Positions 10,655 through 21,934 of a stretch of 64,000 nt of DNA are shown here, in pieces. The notes below the pieces were generated by a model. That model saw nothing but the letters and a program-made list of their open reading frames with translations, did not search any database and had not been told where the DNA came from. How positions within the stretch are numbered: the stretch's first letter is position 1; the number at the start of each line of letters is the position of its first letter. Origin of the DNA: Pyrrhosoma nymphula (taxonomy: Eukaryota; Arthropoda; Insecta; Odonata; Coenagrionidae). The stretch lies in contig OY754329.1 in the NCBI GenBank assembly GCA_963573305.1, forward strand, positions 46,148,417 through 46,212,416, read 5' to 3'. Both the position numbers and the translations under genes were made by a program.

Positions 10655-10667
10655 CATCGTGCTAGGA
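10655..10667. repeat. Right 13-bp target duplication (CATCGTGCTAGGA)
   Basis: Matches 10429-10441. Confidence 0.85.
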
Positions 10668-11099
10668 GAGAAAATCATCATGATTTTATTTTCTGATGGC
10701 ATATTCTGGCAGAGAAGGAAGAAAATATGATTAGAATGCTTGATCTCAGTGGGAAAAACAATGAAGTAAAACTTGGAGATTGACCCTTTCACTGCGTTAA
10801 ATAATTACTGGTCTCTGTCATATTATATACCAAGTATCCATAAAAAATGTACACAATTTTTTAGTTTAATTTTCGCAATTTGCATTGTTTTACAAAGAAA
10901 TTTCAATAATATATAAAAAAGTTGTTGCATAGTAGTAAATTTATCACAATAGACACAATACCTCTGGGGATGTACTCGATCTCCGCAGTAGAAGGAAAAT
11001 ATCATTTTGAGCGTTTGGGTTAAGTCAAACTCCGCAGTCAGGATGAAAGTATTTATTTGGATTCATACGAACTTCGTAGAAACGAGTTATCATTAAAAA

Positions 11100-11320
11100 C
11101 AAATTATGGTTCGTGGAAGACATAAAAGACAAAAGTCACCGTCAGACTTGGAAGCAGAAACTGGGATATCAAGCTTCGGCGATAACAGCTGCAAAACAAA
11201 TAAATGGTCACAAAGTCGTGGAAATGATGTTTTATCGTAGAATAATGTATATCAAATGGACGGAGAGAATCCCCAGTGAAGAATTCTTGCGAGGAGTAGG
11301 TATACCCTAAGTCTGGCGAA
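11100..11320 (+). pseudogene. LINE C-terminal fragment
   Basis: An 80-residue stretch ending MMFYRRIMYIKWTERIPSEE (about 11226-11285) matches the conserved W..RRM..I.WT.R..NEE region found after the RT in the LINE group that recurs in this window (compare 12.8, 33.2, 39.3 and 56.2 kb). There are no RT motifs. Confidence 0.6.
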
Positions 11321-11590
11321 CAGTGCCGGACGGTCGTAAAGCGGTTTAATTTATGGCGTCGCTGTCGGGAGCCTCTTTTTTCTTCGGATTCGCGACCTGT
11401 AGGCTTTGTAGAGTTTCAGAATATAAATAGAATTTTTTGGATGGATATAATTATGAACTATTTTTCTGATTACTGATAAAGTTGAATAAAACAGTGTCAG
11501 ACATTTTATTTTTCAGCAAAAGCAAATATTTCTCAAATCGCACTCAAATTACATGTACCTACTTAAATTCAATAAATTCCAGAAGGTCTG

Positions 11591-11809
11591 TAAAGGCGGG
11601 TTTTCACGGTACGTTTGTTTTTACAAACTCTTACGTGAACTCTTGCATGAGGCAAAATGTATCGTGAAACCGGCAAATTGTATGAACGCTTGTGCGAATG
11701 TCTCAATGCCTGAACGGAAAATAGAACCTGTTCTAATTTCGTTGAGACAAACATACAATCTCACGTACATTCGTTTGTACAAAATCTTTCATCGTGTAAA
11801 ACGGCCTTA
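11591..11809. mobile_element. MITE with AAGGCCGTTTTACACG-type ends, copy A (219 bp)
   Basis: Left end TAAAGGCGGGTTTTCACG, right end complement TAAGGCCGTTTTACACG. A second element with the same ends lies at 37767-37980. Flanks AGGTCTGT and AGGCGTGT (6 of 8 identical, taken one base into the T) could be a decayed 8-bp target duplication, suggesting hAT affiliation. The only open frames are short and AT/CT-biased. Confidence 0.7.
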
Positions 11810-11814
11810 AGGCG

Positions 11815-12825
11815 TGTGGATTTCGGGAGGAAAGTCGGAGAAAATTGATGGTGGACGTATTTTTAGGAATTTGTCCAACTTTGACCCGTTGTTTATTGTT
11901 TTTCAGCGAGACATATGGAAAGTAACATGTAACATCACATGCAGAAACCATTGAAGCCTGGATGTAGGTATTTTTGTTTCTACTTGAGGTCTGGTGAAAA
12001 GCATTTTTGTAATTACGGTCTATTTTTTCCAATCTCACCACTGTGTGTGTAATAGTTAATTTAGGTCCTTTTTAGTTAACCCAATGAGCCCGCAGTGAAT
12101 AATCGCTGCGCACACCGGCTTGCGCCGTACCTGAGCCAAATTGCTTGTGTCGCGGTTTCACTTTGTCCCATGAAATATTATAGGCGTCGAAAATCAGATA
12201 AAGAGGGTGGAGGTGGAATTCGTCTCAGCAAATAACAATCACTGACATTAGTCGATCAAAAAAATCTTAAGCTCTCAATTTTCTCAGTCAAGAGTGCCTC
12301 CTTGAGACTGTATATCGTTGGAATTAAGTAAATAACTTAAGAACTTACTTAAGAACTTACTTAAGAAGGTTGAACTTATCAATGTGAGTTAGATTTTGAA
12401 TGATCACAACGCTCCGTAACAACATAACTGGAGGGAGAAGGTTGCTTTCTTCGTTTAATTCTCTAAGTTGGCCAGTCGTTAGAAGCATGTAAAGTTCTTG
12501 TTGAATAATCAAGTGTAATTTTATTCATCTTTAATTTAATCCATCTGGTCACGCTTCAAACGATGGATTTTTGGATGGGGTTGCATCTCAATGAGGTGGT
12601 TGGTGAGCGACTTGCTCGATTTTACGACAAATTTGAGTCCAAAGAAATTCAAACCATTCTTGGACACTGTAAATTATGGAATAAATAATACCATTGGTCA
12701 ATTAAAGGAAAAAGAGAGTATTCTCATCGGAAGGTTTGGTGACATACAGAAGAGCTGCTGAAATCCCTCTTATCACGGTCTTCAGCAGCTCTTCACCCTG
12801 ATAGAATCTTTCAGCCATCTACACT
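11815..12825. other. Spacer with a short tandem ACTTACTTAAGA repeat
   Basis: AACTTACTTAAG is repeated about 2.5 times at 12337-12367. Nothing else recognised. Confidence 0.4.
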
Positions 12826-13155
12826 GGCTTCTCCTAATCTCCTCCTAAAGTTTTCTCTCTTCACCCACCTCAACAAACACTTCCTCGTTTGTCATCCTTT
12901 CCGTTCACCGCACCTTCTCCATCCTCCTTCACACCCACATCTCGAACGCCTGCAGCCTATTCTCGTCGTACCTTATCTGAATCCACGTTTCTGTATCATA
13001 TCGTACAATGAATGCTACACTCCATATTAAATTCCTCGCCAGGCTCTTCTTTACATCCTTACTCACAAAGTCTCCGTTATCAGCTCCCTACAGTTGCTGA
13101 ACGCTTCTTTCGTTAGCGCTATTCTCCTTCTAACGTCTTTGTCAAGTTTATAACA
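12826..13155 (-). pseudogene. LINE C-terminal fragment
   Basis: Minus-strand broken reading begins DVRRRIALTKEAFSNCRELI (about 13138-13080) and, after shifts, continues as RLQAFEMWV.RRMEKVRWTERMTNEE-like wording near 12960-12870. This is the region following RT in the LINE group common here. It is closely parallel to the fragment at 39.17-39.66 kb. Confidence 0.65.
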
Positions 13156-13159
13156 CAGG

Positions 13160-14060
13160 GCGTATAATTTTCGCGTAACGAAGTTTTTTTGTTTCTACAC
13201 GCACCACCTAATTCTATGTACCTGTGTGTATTCTAAACACACCTTCCATCCTGCAAACTGCGAGTTTATGGCTTTCATACATATGTATAAAGTGTGGCGA
13301 TTGTTGTGTCATGATGATTTTGGTATTTGACTGTTTCACCATCGAGTAACACTTCTGACAAGTGTCGGCCTCAATTTGTCCAACAGACCAATTGGATTGG
13401 ACCCGGCATCGATATCTATCATTTCAACTGGTTACTCGAGGATATTTCGTTATAGGAGCCCTTTCAGAATGATTGGGTGGAACATTGCCGCGATCTTCGA
13501 CTACGGTTACGACATTATCACGGTGTTACTTCTAACATCGCAAATGAGTATTATACATCGATAAGAAACGTAGAAATTGCAACTATTTGGCAGCCCACTG
13601 AGAGCAATAAGCATTTTCACCCAGGGTCTTTTGCCACGAAGCTGTACATAATTGTTGGAGAATAAATATTTACCAAGGTTTATTTGAAATCTCTACCGAC
13701 TTTATTTTACCAAAAGGTCTTCATCTTCATTCACCTTAAATTATTTACTTGAAGCTTGCGTTTAATTTATATCAGGTAGGCTCTGAGGAATAAGTCTTCT
13801 TAAATGCATGTGCGTTGTTTTCCTGAAAAAAATCATACCTTGGAAGCAGAAACTTTGTTAAGCATTAAAAAAATTAACAAGACTATATTTAAGAAAGTAT
13901 AACATTGCTATGAGAACCACACGCAATAAAGATAAAGAGCTGCTTATTAGGCTACAAGGATGGTATTGTTAAATATTTCCTTACCCTACCTCAGATGCAA
14001 TGGCATCTCTACCCTTATCCATAAATCTCAACAATATGTCAATATTTATCAATTTTTCTT
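13160..14060. other. Spacer, nothing recognised
   Basis: Two overlapping ~60-codon frames near 13376-13665 lack recognisable motifs. Confidence 0.4.
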
Positions 14061-14076
14061 ATCGTCAATCTATGAT

Positions 14077-14204
14077 AGATTGATAAAAGATGTGCAATTT
14101 TCCTCAAATTAATGAAACTTTCTGATGATGATGTAATACATTGAAACCTCGGTCGTAATTAAGTTTCATTTATTCGTGGAAAGTTGCACATCTTTTATCA
14201 ATCT
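14077..14204. repeat. Hairpin: 43-bp inverted arms around a hammerhead-like fold
   Basis: Arms 14077-14119 and 14162-14204 begin and end with AGATTGATAAAAGATGTGCA and its complement. About 35 of 43 bases pair. The loop between them holds the fold at 14122-14146. The downstream sequence GAAACC..GGTCGT..GTGGAAAG parallels that at 10.56 kb. Confidence 0.75.
14122..14146 (+). ncRNA. Hammerhead-like fold (CTGATGA..GAAA)
   Basis: CTGATGA, T, stem GATGT, loop AAT, stem ACATT, GAAA, then CCTCGGTCGT. The stem has four Watson-Crick pairs and one wobble. The core is intact apart from one extra base before stem II. Confidence 0.45.
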
Positions 14205-14209
14205 ATAAT

Positions 14210-15365
14210 GTTCAAATTCCGCACAATATCTCCTGAATATAATTCTAAATTGAGCTGTGAAATCTTTCGGCCAGGCTATTAAAGCAGAGTTATTGAACAC
14301 ACTGTGTTTTATAACTCTGCCATAATTTTGTTCACGATGGAATTATTACTTCTCTAAAATGCCTAAATTACTTTCGATAATTCTAAATTTCTGGTGTAGT
14401 TACTCATTTCATTTAATCCATCATTTCCATCGAATTCCGGTGGAGCCCTACTCATTTCGTTTCAGTAGCTCGTATTCTCCTGCTGCTTCCTTTGGAATTC
14501 TCTATGAAACTGTTTCTTCTCCATGGTTTCAGTAGCTTCGCCAATTATTATCTTAGCCACTATGGCGCTTTTCAGAAGAGCAAAAAATTGCTCGGCTGCG
14601 AAAAATCAATTTTCTTTCCTCACTTTAAAACAAAATGTATTTGATATCAGAGTTGCGGTTTATAAATTTTACTTTAGTTTAAGCCCGTTAAAATATTTTT
14701 ATTTTGATTGTCGCTGATTCTCAACTTTTTGATGATTCTTCTTCTACTTCAACATTTTTTTGATGAGGTCATCTTCCAGTTTTCCATACATTATTCTGAA
14801 TGTAAGTCACCTCTTTCTTTCATTGCTCTTCCTATCTTCAAGAGTTTTCCTTCGTAACATTCTTTTTTGAGCTATATCAGCCTTCCTATGACAGCTTCAC
14901 ACATTTTAACGTATTATTCCTATCTTCTTTTTAGTTGTCTTCATTTCAATAAATTCAGTCCCCCGGATACTACGGTAAAACCAGGCGTTAACGTTGACAT
15001 AAGATTTAATTTTTTTCGCTGCCGATGCGTTTATGATCGGATTTTTCTGTGACAGCGTCCCAATGGCGTCCCTTGAGAAGGCTTTGTGCGACCTCGCCAT
15101 TTCTTCGATGATTTTTCCGGCTCCCTTCCCCTTCCTTGGGCTCGGAAAGGGATCTTGATAGGCGCGTAGGGTATCGAAAAAAATTGCCTCCCTCACCAAG
15201 CCAATAATTAACGCCATCGTTGAAGTAATTGGGTGAAGAGTGAGTATCCTCATAGAGCAGGTTAGAGAAAATGTCTGGGACTTGAGCCAAATCGGATCCC
15301 TTTAATGAAGCCTTTTATTGCTCATAAACAAGAAGCGAAACTCGAAAAAGAAACACATTGTAGGA
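14210..15365. other. Spacer, nothing firmly recognised
   Basis: A GC-richer patch at 15000-15290 is open on the minus strand in two frames (115 and 94 codons) without recognisable motifs. Confidence 0.4.
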
Positions 15366-15372
15366 GTGTTGC

Positions 15373-15448
15373 ATATGAAACCACCTGAATGGAATTTAGA
15401 AACAAGGTGAATATGAAACCACCTAAATGGAATTTAGAAACAAGGTGA
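15373..15448. repeat. Tandem duplication, two 38-bp units
   Basis: ATATGAAACCACCTGAATGG...CAAGGTGA is repeated immediately, with one base difference (CTGAATGG versus CTAAATGG). Confidence 0.9.
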
Positions 15449-15595
15449 CAGTAATCATTGGCACAAGTAATTATTCTATCGATCGCGTGTGATCACGAAG
15501 GGAGTGTGGAGGGCATTTGAAAATTGAATATTCAAACAGAATTCCTAAACTATAAAGAATATATCCTATGCTGAATACAGGTGAAAGTCACATAC

Positions 15596-15822
15596 CTGAC
15601 AAGAAGCTGGTCCGCTCGTCCGTCGCGGGAAGATTCTGCAATGATTCCAAAATCAAGTAGAGAGTGATTTCTTCTCTTCGGATTCAGGTGGCCCAAGAAG
15701 TTTTGTTGAACGATGACTCCAAGGAGGACCTCGGCAGACACAATGAAACGCAGCACAGTGATGAGCGGGAGAAACTGAAGTCGTGCCCTGGTGGGTGTAT
15801 TAGCTAGCCCTTGAGTTCCGTC
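15596..15822 (-). CDS. Candidate coding exon, unrecognised, possible membrane segment
   Basis: An open minus-strand stretch (75 codons) ends at a strong donor, CTTGTCAG followed by GTATGTG. A possible acceptor (CGACTTCAG) would start the exon at 15774. The translation contains a hydrophobic run, LITVLRFIVSAEVLLGVIV, followed by a polar stretch and GIIAESSRDGRADQLLV. Codon composition is more balanced than the surrounding AT-rich DNA. I do not recognise the family. It could be an exon of a multi-exon membrane protein gene on the minus strand, or a chance open frame. Confidence 0.25.
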
Positions 15823-15839
15823 TCAGACGAAGACGATTT

Positions 15840-16450
15840 GAAGAGTGAAGGCAAAGTGACGAAATGATCATAGACAGGTAGCCGTATTCCACCCATTACT
15901 ATTCGTGCTATTCCATCAGATTTTCGTAATGGAAATACCAGCAAGTGAGAAAAATACGGCAGGCGTCACTTCCAGTTTCATGGTCCTTTGTTGTTCCTTC
16001 ACCCAGCTGCGCCATAGGTCATGCATTCAGAGTTTCCGAGAAGGAAAATCCAGCCCTTTCAGCTATACATTTTTATTTTTACCATTTTATGAAATGTTCG
16101 GAAAGACTTTTCCCCTCGCAGACCATATTATAGACTAAATATTTACCAATTAGGAAATACTTAGTGTTAAATTTTTTATAGCTGATTGCGCCTCTTACAA
16201 TTAAAATATTTCATACCGCCGCCCAACTCATATAGTTAAACGATAAATTATCATCAAACTACTTCTATCTAGTTGCTGTGTGCACAAGAAACGCAATCAA
16301 AAGGCTTGAATTTATGATCAGTCAGAGATTCTATATTTTTACCGCCTTACTAATCATGATTTTCCATTATCGATCCTTTCAACGTTGCGGTAAAGGGTGT
16401 ATTGGAATGATACAAACCATAAATGCAGGCTGAAATTTTCTGCTGCATAA
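15840..16450. other. Spacer, nothing recognised
   Basis: Short overlapping plus-strand frames near 15905-16138 show no motif. Confidence 0.4.
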
Positions 16451-16458
16451 CTGCAGAT

Positions 16459-16848
16459 TCAATTCTGAATTAAAACGGGAAGTGAACCATGTAACAGCGG
16501 TGCTATAGAATTAGAAAAATCAAATATCAAACGACGGAATATAACAAGTATAGATTCATCATTCCCCATAACACAAAGATGGATGGACAATGAAACATTC
16601 GGAAAGCTGCCATTCCCCAGGTGCGGGGCGACTGGCCAAGGCCCGCTCACGGAGTAGGAATCAGGGCTCTGGGGAACAAGCTTCGATACCGTGGATTCAT
16701 AACTCATCCACTCCTGGCAGAACTTAGCCGCCTCGGCCTCACCTAGAGTCGTGAGGGTCGTGAGAGCATTTTGCTGGCATATCAGGTTACGCGGGAGACT
16801 TGACCTTGAAGGGAAGCGGGAGGCTTTCAGGGAGAAATGAAACACCAT
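16459..16848 (-). CDS. Open frame of 129 codons, unrecognised
   Basis: The longest uninterrupted frame in this part of the window (MVFHFSLKASRF start), partly in a GC-richer patch (16600-16830). The middle, EAEAAKFCQEWMSYES, looks soluble and protein-like; the last third is hydrophobic. A donor-like CTAG/GTGAGG lies inside. No known family recognised. It may be an exon region of the same putative minus-strand gene as 15596-15822, or fortuitous. Confidence 0.2.
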   Translation of the reverse strand: MVFHFSLKASRFPSRSSLPRNLICQQNALTTLTTLGEAEAAKFCQEWMSYESTVSKLVPQSPDSYSVSGPWPVAPHLGNGSFPNVSLSIHLCVMGNDESILVIFRRLIFDFSNSIAPLLHGSLPVLIQN

Positions 16849-16859
16849 CTAGTGGAGAA

Positions 16860-18860
16860 AAAGCGAAATACATAGCCGTCCAAAAAAGTTATTCGCAAAT
16901 CCTTATTAGCGTTGGCACTCTGTATTACTCTGTGCTGCTTTTTCTTTTTTTAGCGGCTGAAGAGCAATAGATGTACTTCCCTGACTCTTCCAGGAAGACA
17001 CATCTCGCCCCCTATCGATGGTATTTCCGGAGCTCTCCTATAGAATTGATCGCTGGATAGGGAATATTCCATTTCGTAGCATTTCGATAGAATGCGCGGT
17101 CTTCATCCTGACGCATATTCACTTGCTTACCCATCTTCCTCTCCTGCCTCGAACCATCCCATAAAGTACGCGGTGTGTCACCTGCGGGGAAATGTTCCTC
17201 TCGCAAAATTTAAGTCCACATGGGCGAGACCATGTCTTCGAGTCCCTCGCTGATGCGGCCTTAGTAATTTGATTGAGATCAAGGCAAAGGGAAGGGTTTA
17301 TGGCAAAAACATAAATTCACCCCAAGGAATGCGCACATATTCAGAACAGACGATGAGATTCTATTGCGTTCGATGGAGATATTTTACATAGATTTAAAGA
17401 ATAGATGGAACCATATGGTACCATACCACAAGGGAATGTTCATAAAATATATGGGCGAATTTCACGTGATGCATGTTAAGTGGATTTTTTTTTCGAAAAA
17501 AAAGGAAGACTTCACCTTGGTGCGTCAATACGCTATCTACTCTCTTCTATAATGAATGAGATGTTTGAAGAAATTGGATTTTGGGAATATTCTAAAAAAT
17601 AATAGATTTCGCAGCCATATTAGTTGGCACTTATTTCTTCGCAAAGTTTCTTTTTTTTTGGTCTCTTAATTTTTTACCACGCAATTTGGAAACGAACGAA
17701 AATTTCGTTCCAGCGGAAGAATCCGAACTCTTAGACGCGGACACATCTTGCTATCGTGTTACAAAAAAAAGCTTGAAAGTGATTCCAAGCAAATTGCTTG
17801 AAAATTTCGTCGACTGCAAGCCATTTTCTTTTAGATTCACCGAGATTTGTTTAATGTTGGATGGAGTTTTTTGTCCTTTCATTTATAGGTTTTAATATTT
17901 CCCGACTACCCATGAGTTTCAAAGGTGATAAGTTTTATTGAGTTTTATTTTCGAACCTGCCTTGCCGAACGTTTGGTGAAGTTGCGGTGAAAATGGGTGA
18001 AACAGCAGTTTATTTACGCCTAAAACTGTTATGATGAAGTCAAATTTTATGTCACGATAAGTAATGTCTTAAAAAGTGTTTTAAACCACCACATCAACCG
18101 TTGCAGTATTTTAGGAACAGCCAGCGAAATGACTACACCTTCACATTAAGTGCAGTTTTAACTGACGCCTTTACAGTCGACTTAATACGCGGTGGAATTA
18201 CGGTCGCAAACCTTCGGACTTAAAGGGTGATGGCCAACAAGTAAATAACATTTTTGTGCTGTCATCAAGAAGATAACAACATGGAGAAACCCTGAAAACC
18301 AGCCAAACTGAACGCCTCTTGAACCATCTGAAATATCAACGGGTTTATCAGTGGAAGTAAAATTGAAGGCATCTCGCTGATCTCCTAGTATGTTGAAATA
18401 GTGTCTCTACCACGATCACAGCGTTTGTTTGGACAATAATCAGGTGGTATTTAGTTGTAATTTCAAGTACGTATGGGTTATGTCGTGCTGCTCTGATATT
18501 TTCTGTTGAATGTATTTTTTCGGCTGAATCCGGGGCGAAAGGTTCCAAGACTTCATCCAATCAGAAGGGAGGCATGCTTACCGATAGAGTGAGGTTCGAG
18601 GGGGACGAAGTAGAACTGTTGACTTCTATATAAATCATGCCCATTTCGGTCATCATGAACGGAAATGGCCTATGCAGTTCGCAGAAACCTGTATCCTTAG
18701 TAGTCGACTTACTAACGAAAAATTGTTCTACTATACCTCAGAAACCAAATAGTAAGAGCCTCATTCAGACCTTACTTTGTGGAACTTAACCATAATAAAA
18801 CGAATATAATTATAAATAATATTAGACATTATTAGTTAACGGCCATAAGTATTAATGATC
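16860..18860. other. Spacer, nothing recognised
   Basis: AT-rich sequence with only short open frames. No repeat shared with the rest of the window was noticed. Confidence 0.4.
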
Positions 18861-18874
18861 CATACAAGTATTAT

Positions 18875-19492
18875 GTAAGACGTTTTGGGGGGTAGTGGGG
18901 TGGGGCACTTCTTACGTTGGCGTACGTTGGGTGGTGAGGGGGTCCGAGACAGTCTTACGTAAGATTTTAGACACGTCTGAGGTATTATTTCTGTCACTTT
19001 TTTAATTTGTCTGACGAAAAATCTTACTTCGTAGGACTACCACCATGGCACCAGGCGATACGCCAGGATTTATGCGAAACTATAGAAAAATGTATGATCA
19101 ATTCTTGGCGTTCATTAGTTAGGAGTTATAGCATTTTTCAAGATCACGCGTCATGCGAGTCAATTCTACTGTAAGTCGTGAAATTCCTAAAACCTCTATC
19201 GATATCCGGCTAAACATCTATATTTCTATGGGTTTCTCTATAGGGCCTGTGATTCTGTAAAAAAATAAATATCCGGAGAGAGTGAGGTCAGTTTTTTCGT
19301 GTGCTTTGACATGGTATCGCTCATACAATTACTATATATGTACATACTACATATACCTAAGTTCAAAAAATATATGACGACTTAAGCAAGGTTTGGAGGA
19401 AGAGGTTCATGAAATTTCACGTTGTCTTACATGGAGGAAGGGCCAAAAGTGGCCAAAATCGCCTTGTAGTACTAGAATGGCCCCCAAGGTCC
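18875..19492. repeat. Dispersed ~0.6-kb repeat, copy A
   Basis: Collinear with 51454-52012: GACGTTTTGGGG near the left end, TCTTACGTAAGATTT about 75-90 bp in, TATGATCAATTCTT, GGGTTTCTCTATAGGGCC-like and GGGCCTGT blocks in the middle, AAGGTTTGGAGG and TCATGAAAT, then CAAAATCGCCTTG and GAATGGCCCC at the right end. The ends (CGTTTTGGGG, and CGTCTTAGGGG as complement in copy B) suggest a non-autonomous DNA element. There is no coding capacity. Confidence 0.75.
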
Positions 19493-19499
19493 TTTTCTC

Positions 19500-20600
19500 T
19501 CTCCCTTCCCTCCCTGCCAATCATTTCCCGGATATTTGCCTTTTTGATCGACGGACTGAAGGGGAAATGGATTCCTTCGAGAAAGACAGACTCCATATTT
19601 TATCGCTCACTGTTATCAGTCGGAGTCCGCTGGAATTACGCCGTTATCGATTCCGTTTCTGAAATAACTTACGTTGGTTATATTGATTGCGCACTTGTTT
19701 TTCTTTGATGGTGTATGTATGCAACTTTATGCGAGCAAGCTTTTGATCGTGGATTTTTCAATTTAAGTTTTGATTTTTGCCTCAATTTTAGAAAATGTGC
19801 TTTGAAATAGCAATTAAACATAAAGTTCTGACGTAAATAAGTAAATTCCTTGAGTAGTTACACAGTGTTACTTGTGTTACATAACCAGCCGTCTATTCTA
19901 AAACGTAAGTTTAGTGCACATTTTTACCTTGTTTTCAAATACAACATATATCATGAGTATTGAAATAAACCTTTAACAAATGTAAATACAGATAAAAAAT
20001 TATATGTTAATGACGGAGAGAACCTAGAGTGTGTGGAAAAAATTTGCTAAGTGCGGCTTTTATCTTTTCTCCCGATGTTTTCGAATCTTGTCATAAATAT
20101 CGTCCCAAGGGGTTATTAACATGAAAATTAGATTTGTTAAACCCGTTAACGCTGGAATTTATTTTTCAGGCCATAACATTGAGAAAGCTATATGATAAAA
20201 TTATTCTCTTAAATCCACCTAATATATCAACTTTTATGTGATAAAATATTTTGGAGAATCGTTACTAAAGTCGCATTACGTAAATTGGTTAAAGGCATTA
20301 GGTATGGAAATTTAGAACGAGAAATGTTTCGCTGTGATCATATGATCACGGCAGGCATTAAAGGGTATAGGGAAACAATTTATTTCATCACGATAAAATT
20401 TAATAATGTCACGGTTTCTTTTTACACCTACCGTGTTTTGATAATTGTGTTTATGACGATATTTTGATGGTTAAACAATATTATTTGGGCATTTGAAATG
20501 TTTTATGCTCACTAAGTAGAGTGATCATTTTAAGGACACCGCGAACTATGCTAGTTTACCTCTTTCGGCGTCACCCGTATCTTTCCACTATGTTAATCTA
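19500..20600. other. Spacer with a 16-bp palindrome at 20334-20349
   Basis: GTGATCATATGATCAC is a perfect palindrome. Otherwise nothing recognised. Confidence 0.5.
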
Positions 20601-20607
20601 GTCAACA

Positions 20608-20675
20608 GATTTTCATCTACATCAACATCGCCGTAATTCCCTGAAAGACACCTCAAGTGTGTGTGGCAGGGGATG
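20608..20675. repeat. CATCTACATC..GTGTGTGGCAGGGG motif, copy A
   Basis: A CATCTACATCAACATC start and TGTGTGTGGCAGGGG end resemble the block at 33600-33652 (AATCTACATACTACCCTGC...TGTGGCAGGGGG). Probably the edge of a widespread arthropod repeat; its identity is unknown. Confidence 0.4.
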
Positions 20676-20689
20676 AGTTATCGTTAACA

Positions 20690-21740
20690 TGCACTACATA
20701 TTGCCCAGTAATTTTTTATGAAATTATGACTATTAATGCATGAGCAATAACCTGCGAATACTTGCTAGGAGGTGAAAGTTTACAGACTAATATATCTTGT
20801 ACTATAGGTTTGCTACCAATGTCACAGAGGCTATTTGAAATACTGTATTTTGTAACTACATAAATGGCAATGATCCGATAGTCGTACAGGAAGCATGCGA
20901 AACATGCTGTTAGTACTACGTTGAGATTTATGAACAAGCATTAGGTAGCTAATCAACTAATTAGCTACACTACTTATCGACAAACATTATAATAAAGTCT
21001 TACTGGCAGCTGTTATGGTCTTTTATCGTTCGCGGGAAAAATGACATTTTAAACCTGTCCGTTCTGCAGTCTTATTTCCCTGATTTTATTCCCATGATCT
21101 AATCACCCAAATTTGACGTCACACCCAAAATCCAACACTTATCCTTCTGACCCTTTTACGATAGTGGGGATGTTAAATACGTTTCCTGTTTCAGAGGAGA
21201 GAGAGCATTTGTTGAAAGGGGGTACCTAGTTTGGGTCAAGGTATGATGGGAGTAGAGCGGAATGCGTGCTGTCCCAGCGCGTGCGACGTTCGTGAGTTCT
21301 CGTGTGAAGATTGAGGGGGAAGTGAGTTCAGGGAATGACCGCGCCCTTTGACCCGCGTATCCACTCGAGACGTTCATGACGACGATTGAGTAAGCGCGTG
21401 TATCGTTATGTTTTCCTCGTCGAAATGTGTACAACTCTCCATGGCTGACGGATTCGCAGAGCTCTACGTCACAGTGAATGTTAGCTTTGTGGACCGCCAG
21501 TGACTGGCCGTAGGATACTTGCAAGGTTTAAAATACATAGATGTTATACCTATCAGGAATTATTTAGATCGATTGAAAACTCTCCAGTGAGTAATTTTTC
21601 TTGGAGGGAGGTTTTATTTGGAAGGAAAGACCTAAATCGTGTACGAAAATGCTTTTTAATTGATTTCATGTTGAATTCAGTATCCTGGTACATTTTTATT
21701 CATAGCTATTTGATACGTACTCTGGTTTTGACATATTATT
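20690..21740. other. Spacer; GC-richer patch with a 122-codon minus frame at 21156-21524
   Basis: The frame starts MQVSYGQSLAVHKANIHCDV and shows no motif I recognise; it could be chance or an untranslated-region frame. The rest is unremarkable. Confidence 0.3.
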
Positions 21741-21741
21741 T

Positions 21742-21930
21742 GCCAGCCCCAGTGGCGTCGCGTCGGGGTGAAATCCTTGCCAACCAACCTAAGGGTTCGA
21801 ATCCCGCCAGGGTAGGATTTTTACTAGTAGGGCATGGTTGTGTGTGCTCGTCCGTTGATACCTGTTAAAATGTCTTAAGTAAAAGGCCCTTGAGGCTGTG
21901 TTCATGACAATATAAAATAAATAAATAATC
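21742..21930 (+). mobile_element. tRNA-derived SINE
   Basis: A head region resembling a tRNA, with a perfect pol III box B GGTTCGAATCC (about 21794-21804) inside a GGG/CCC T-arm, is followed by a non-tRNA body (GGCATGG...CTTGAGGCTGTG) and an AAATAAATAAAT tail ending near 21929. The D-arm half is degenerate, which argues against a tRNA gene. This head-body-tail layout is the standard SINE structure. Confidence 0.7.
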
Positions 21931-21934
21931 AGGG

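Larger units (their letters stand above)
10186..10800 (+). pseudogene. LINE reverse transcriptase fragment split by an inverted insertion
   Basis: Broken reading on + gives the RT palm: VCQGCTLSPMIFNIYTE at 10352-10402, then, after the insertion, GEKI.MILFSD near 10665-10695 and ILAEKEENMIRMLDL near 10699-10743. This corresponds to the GVRQGC..LFN and ADD regions, with the catalytic box degraded to SDG. If 10442-10654 and one 13-bp duplication are removed, the reading GIIVLGEKI runs continuously across the junction, so the fold-back entered a pre-existing LINE copy. Confidence 0.75.

Noticed and set aside
10790..11045. piggyBac-like MITE suggested by CCCTTTCACTGCG and TTAA
   Set aside because: TTAA is on the wrong side of the motif and no matching inverted end was found.
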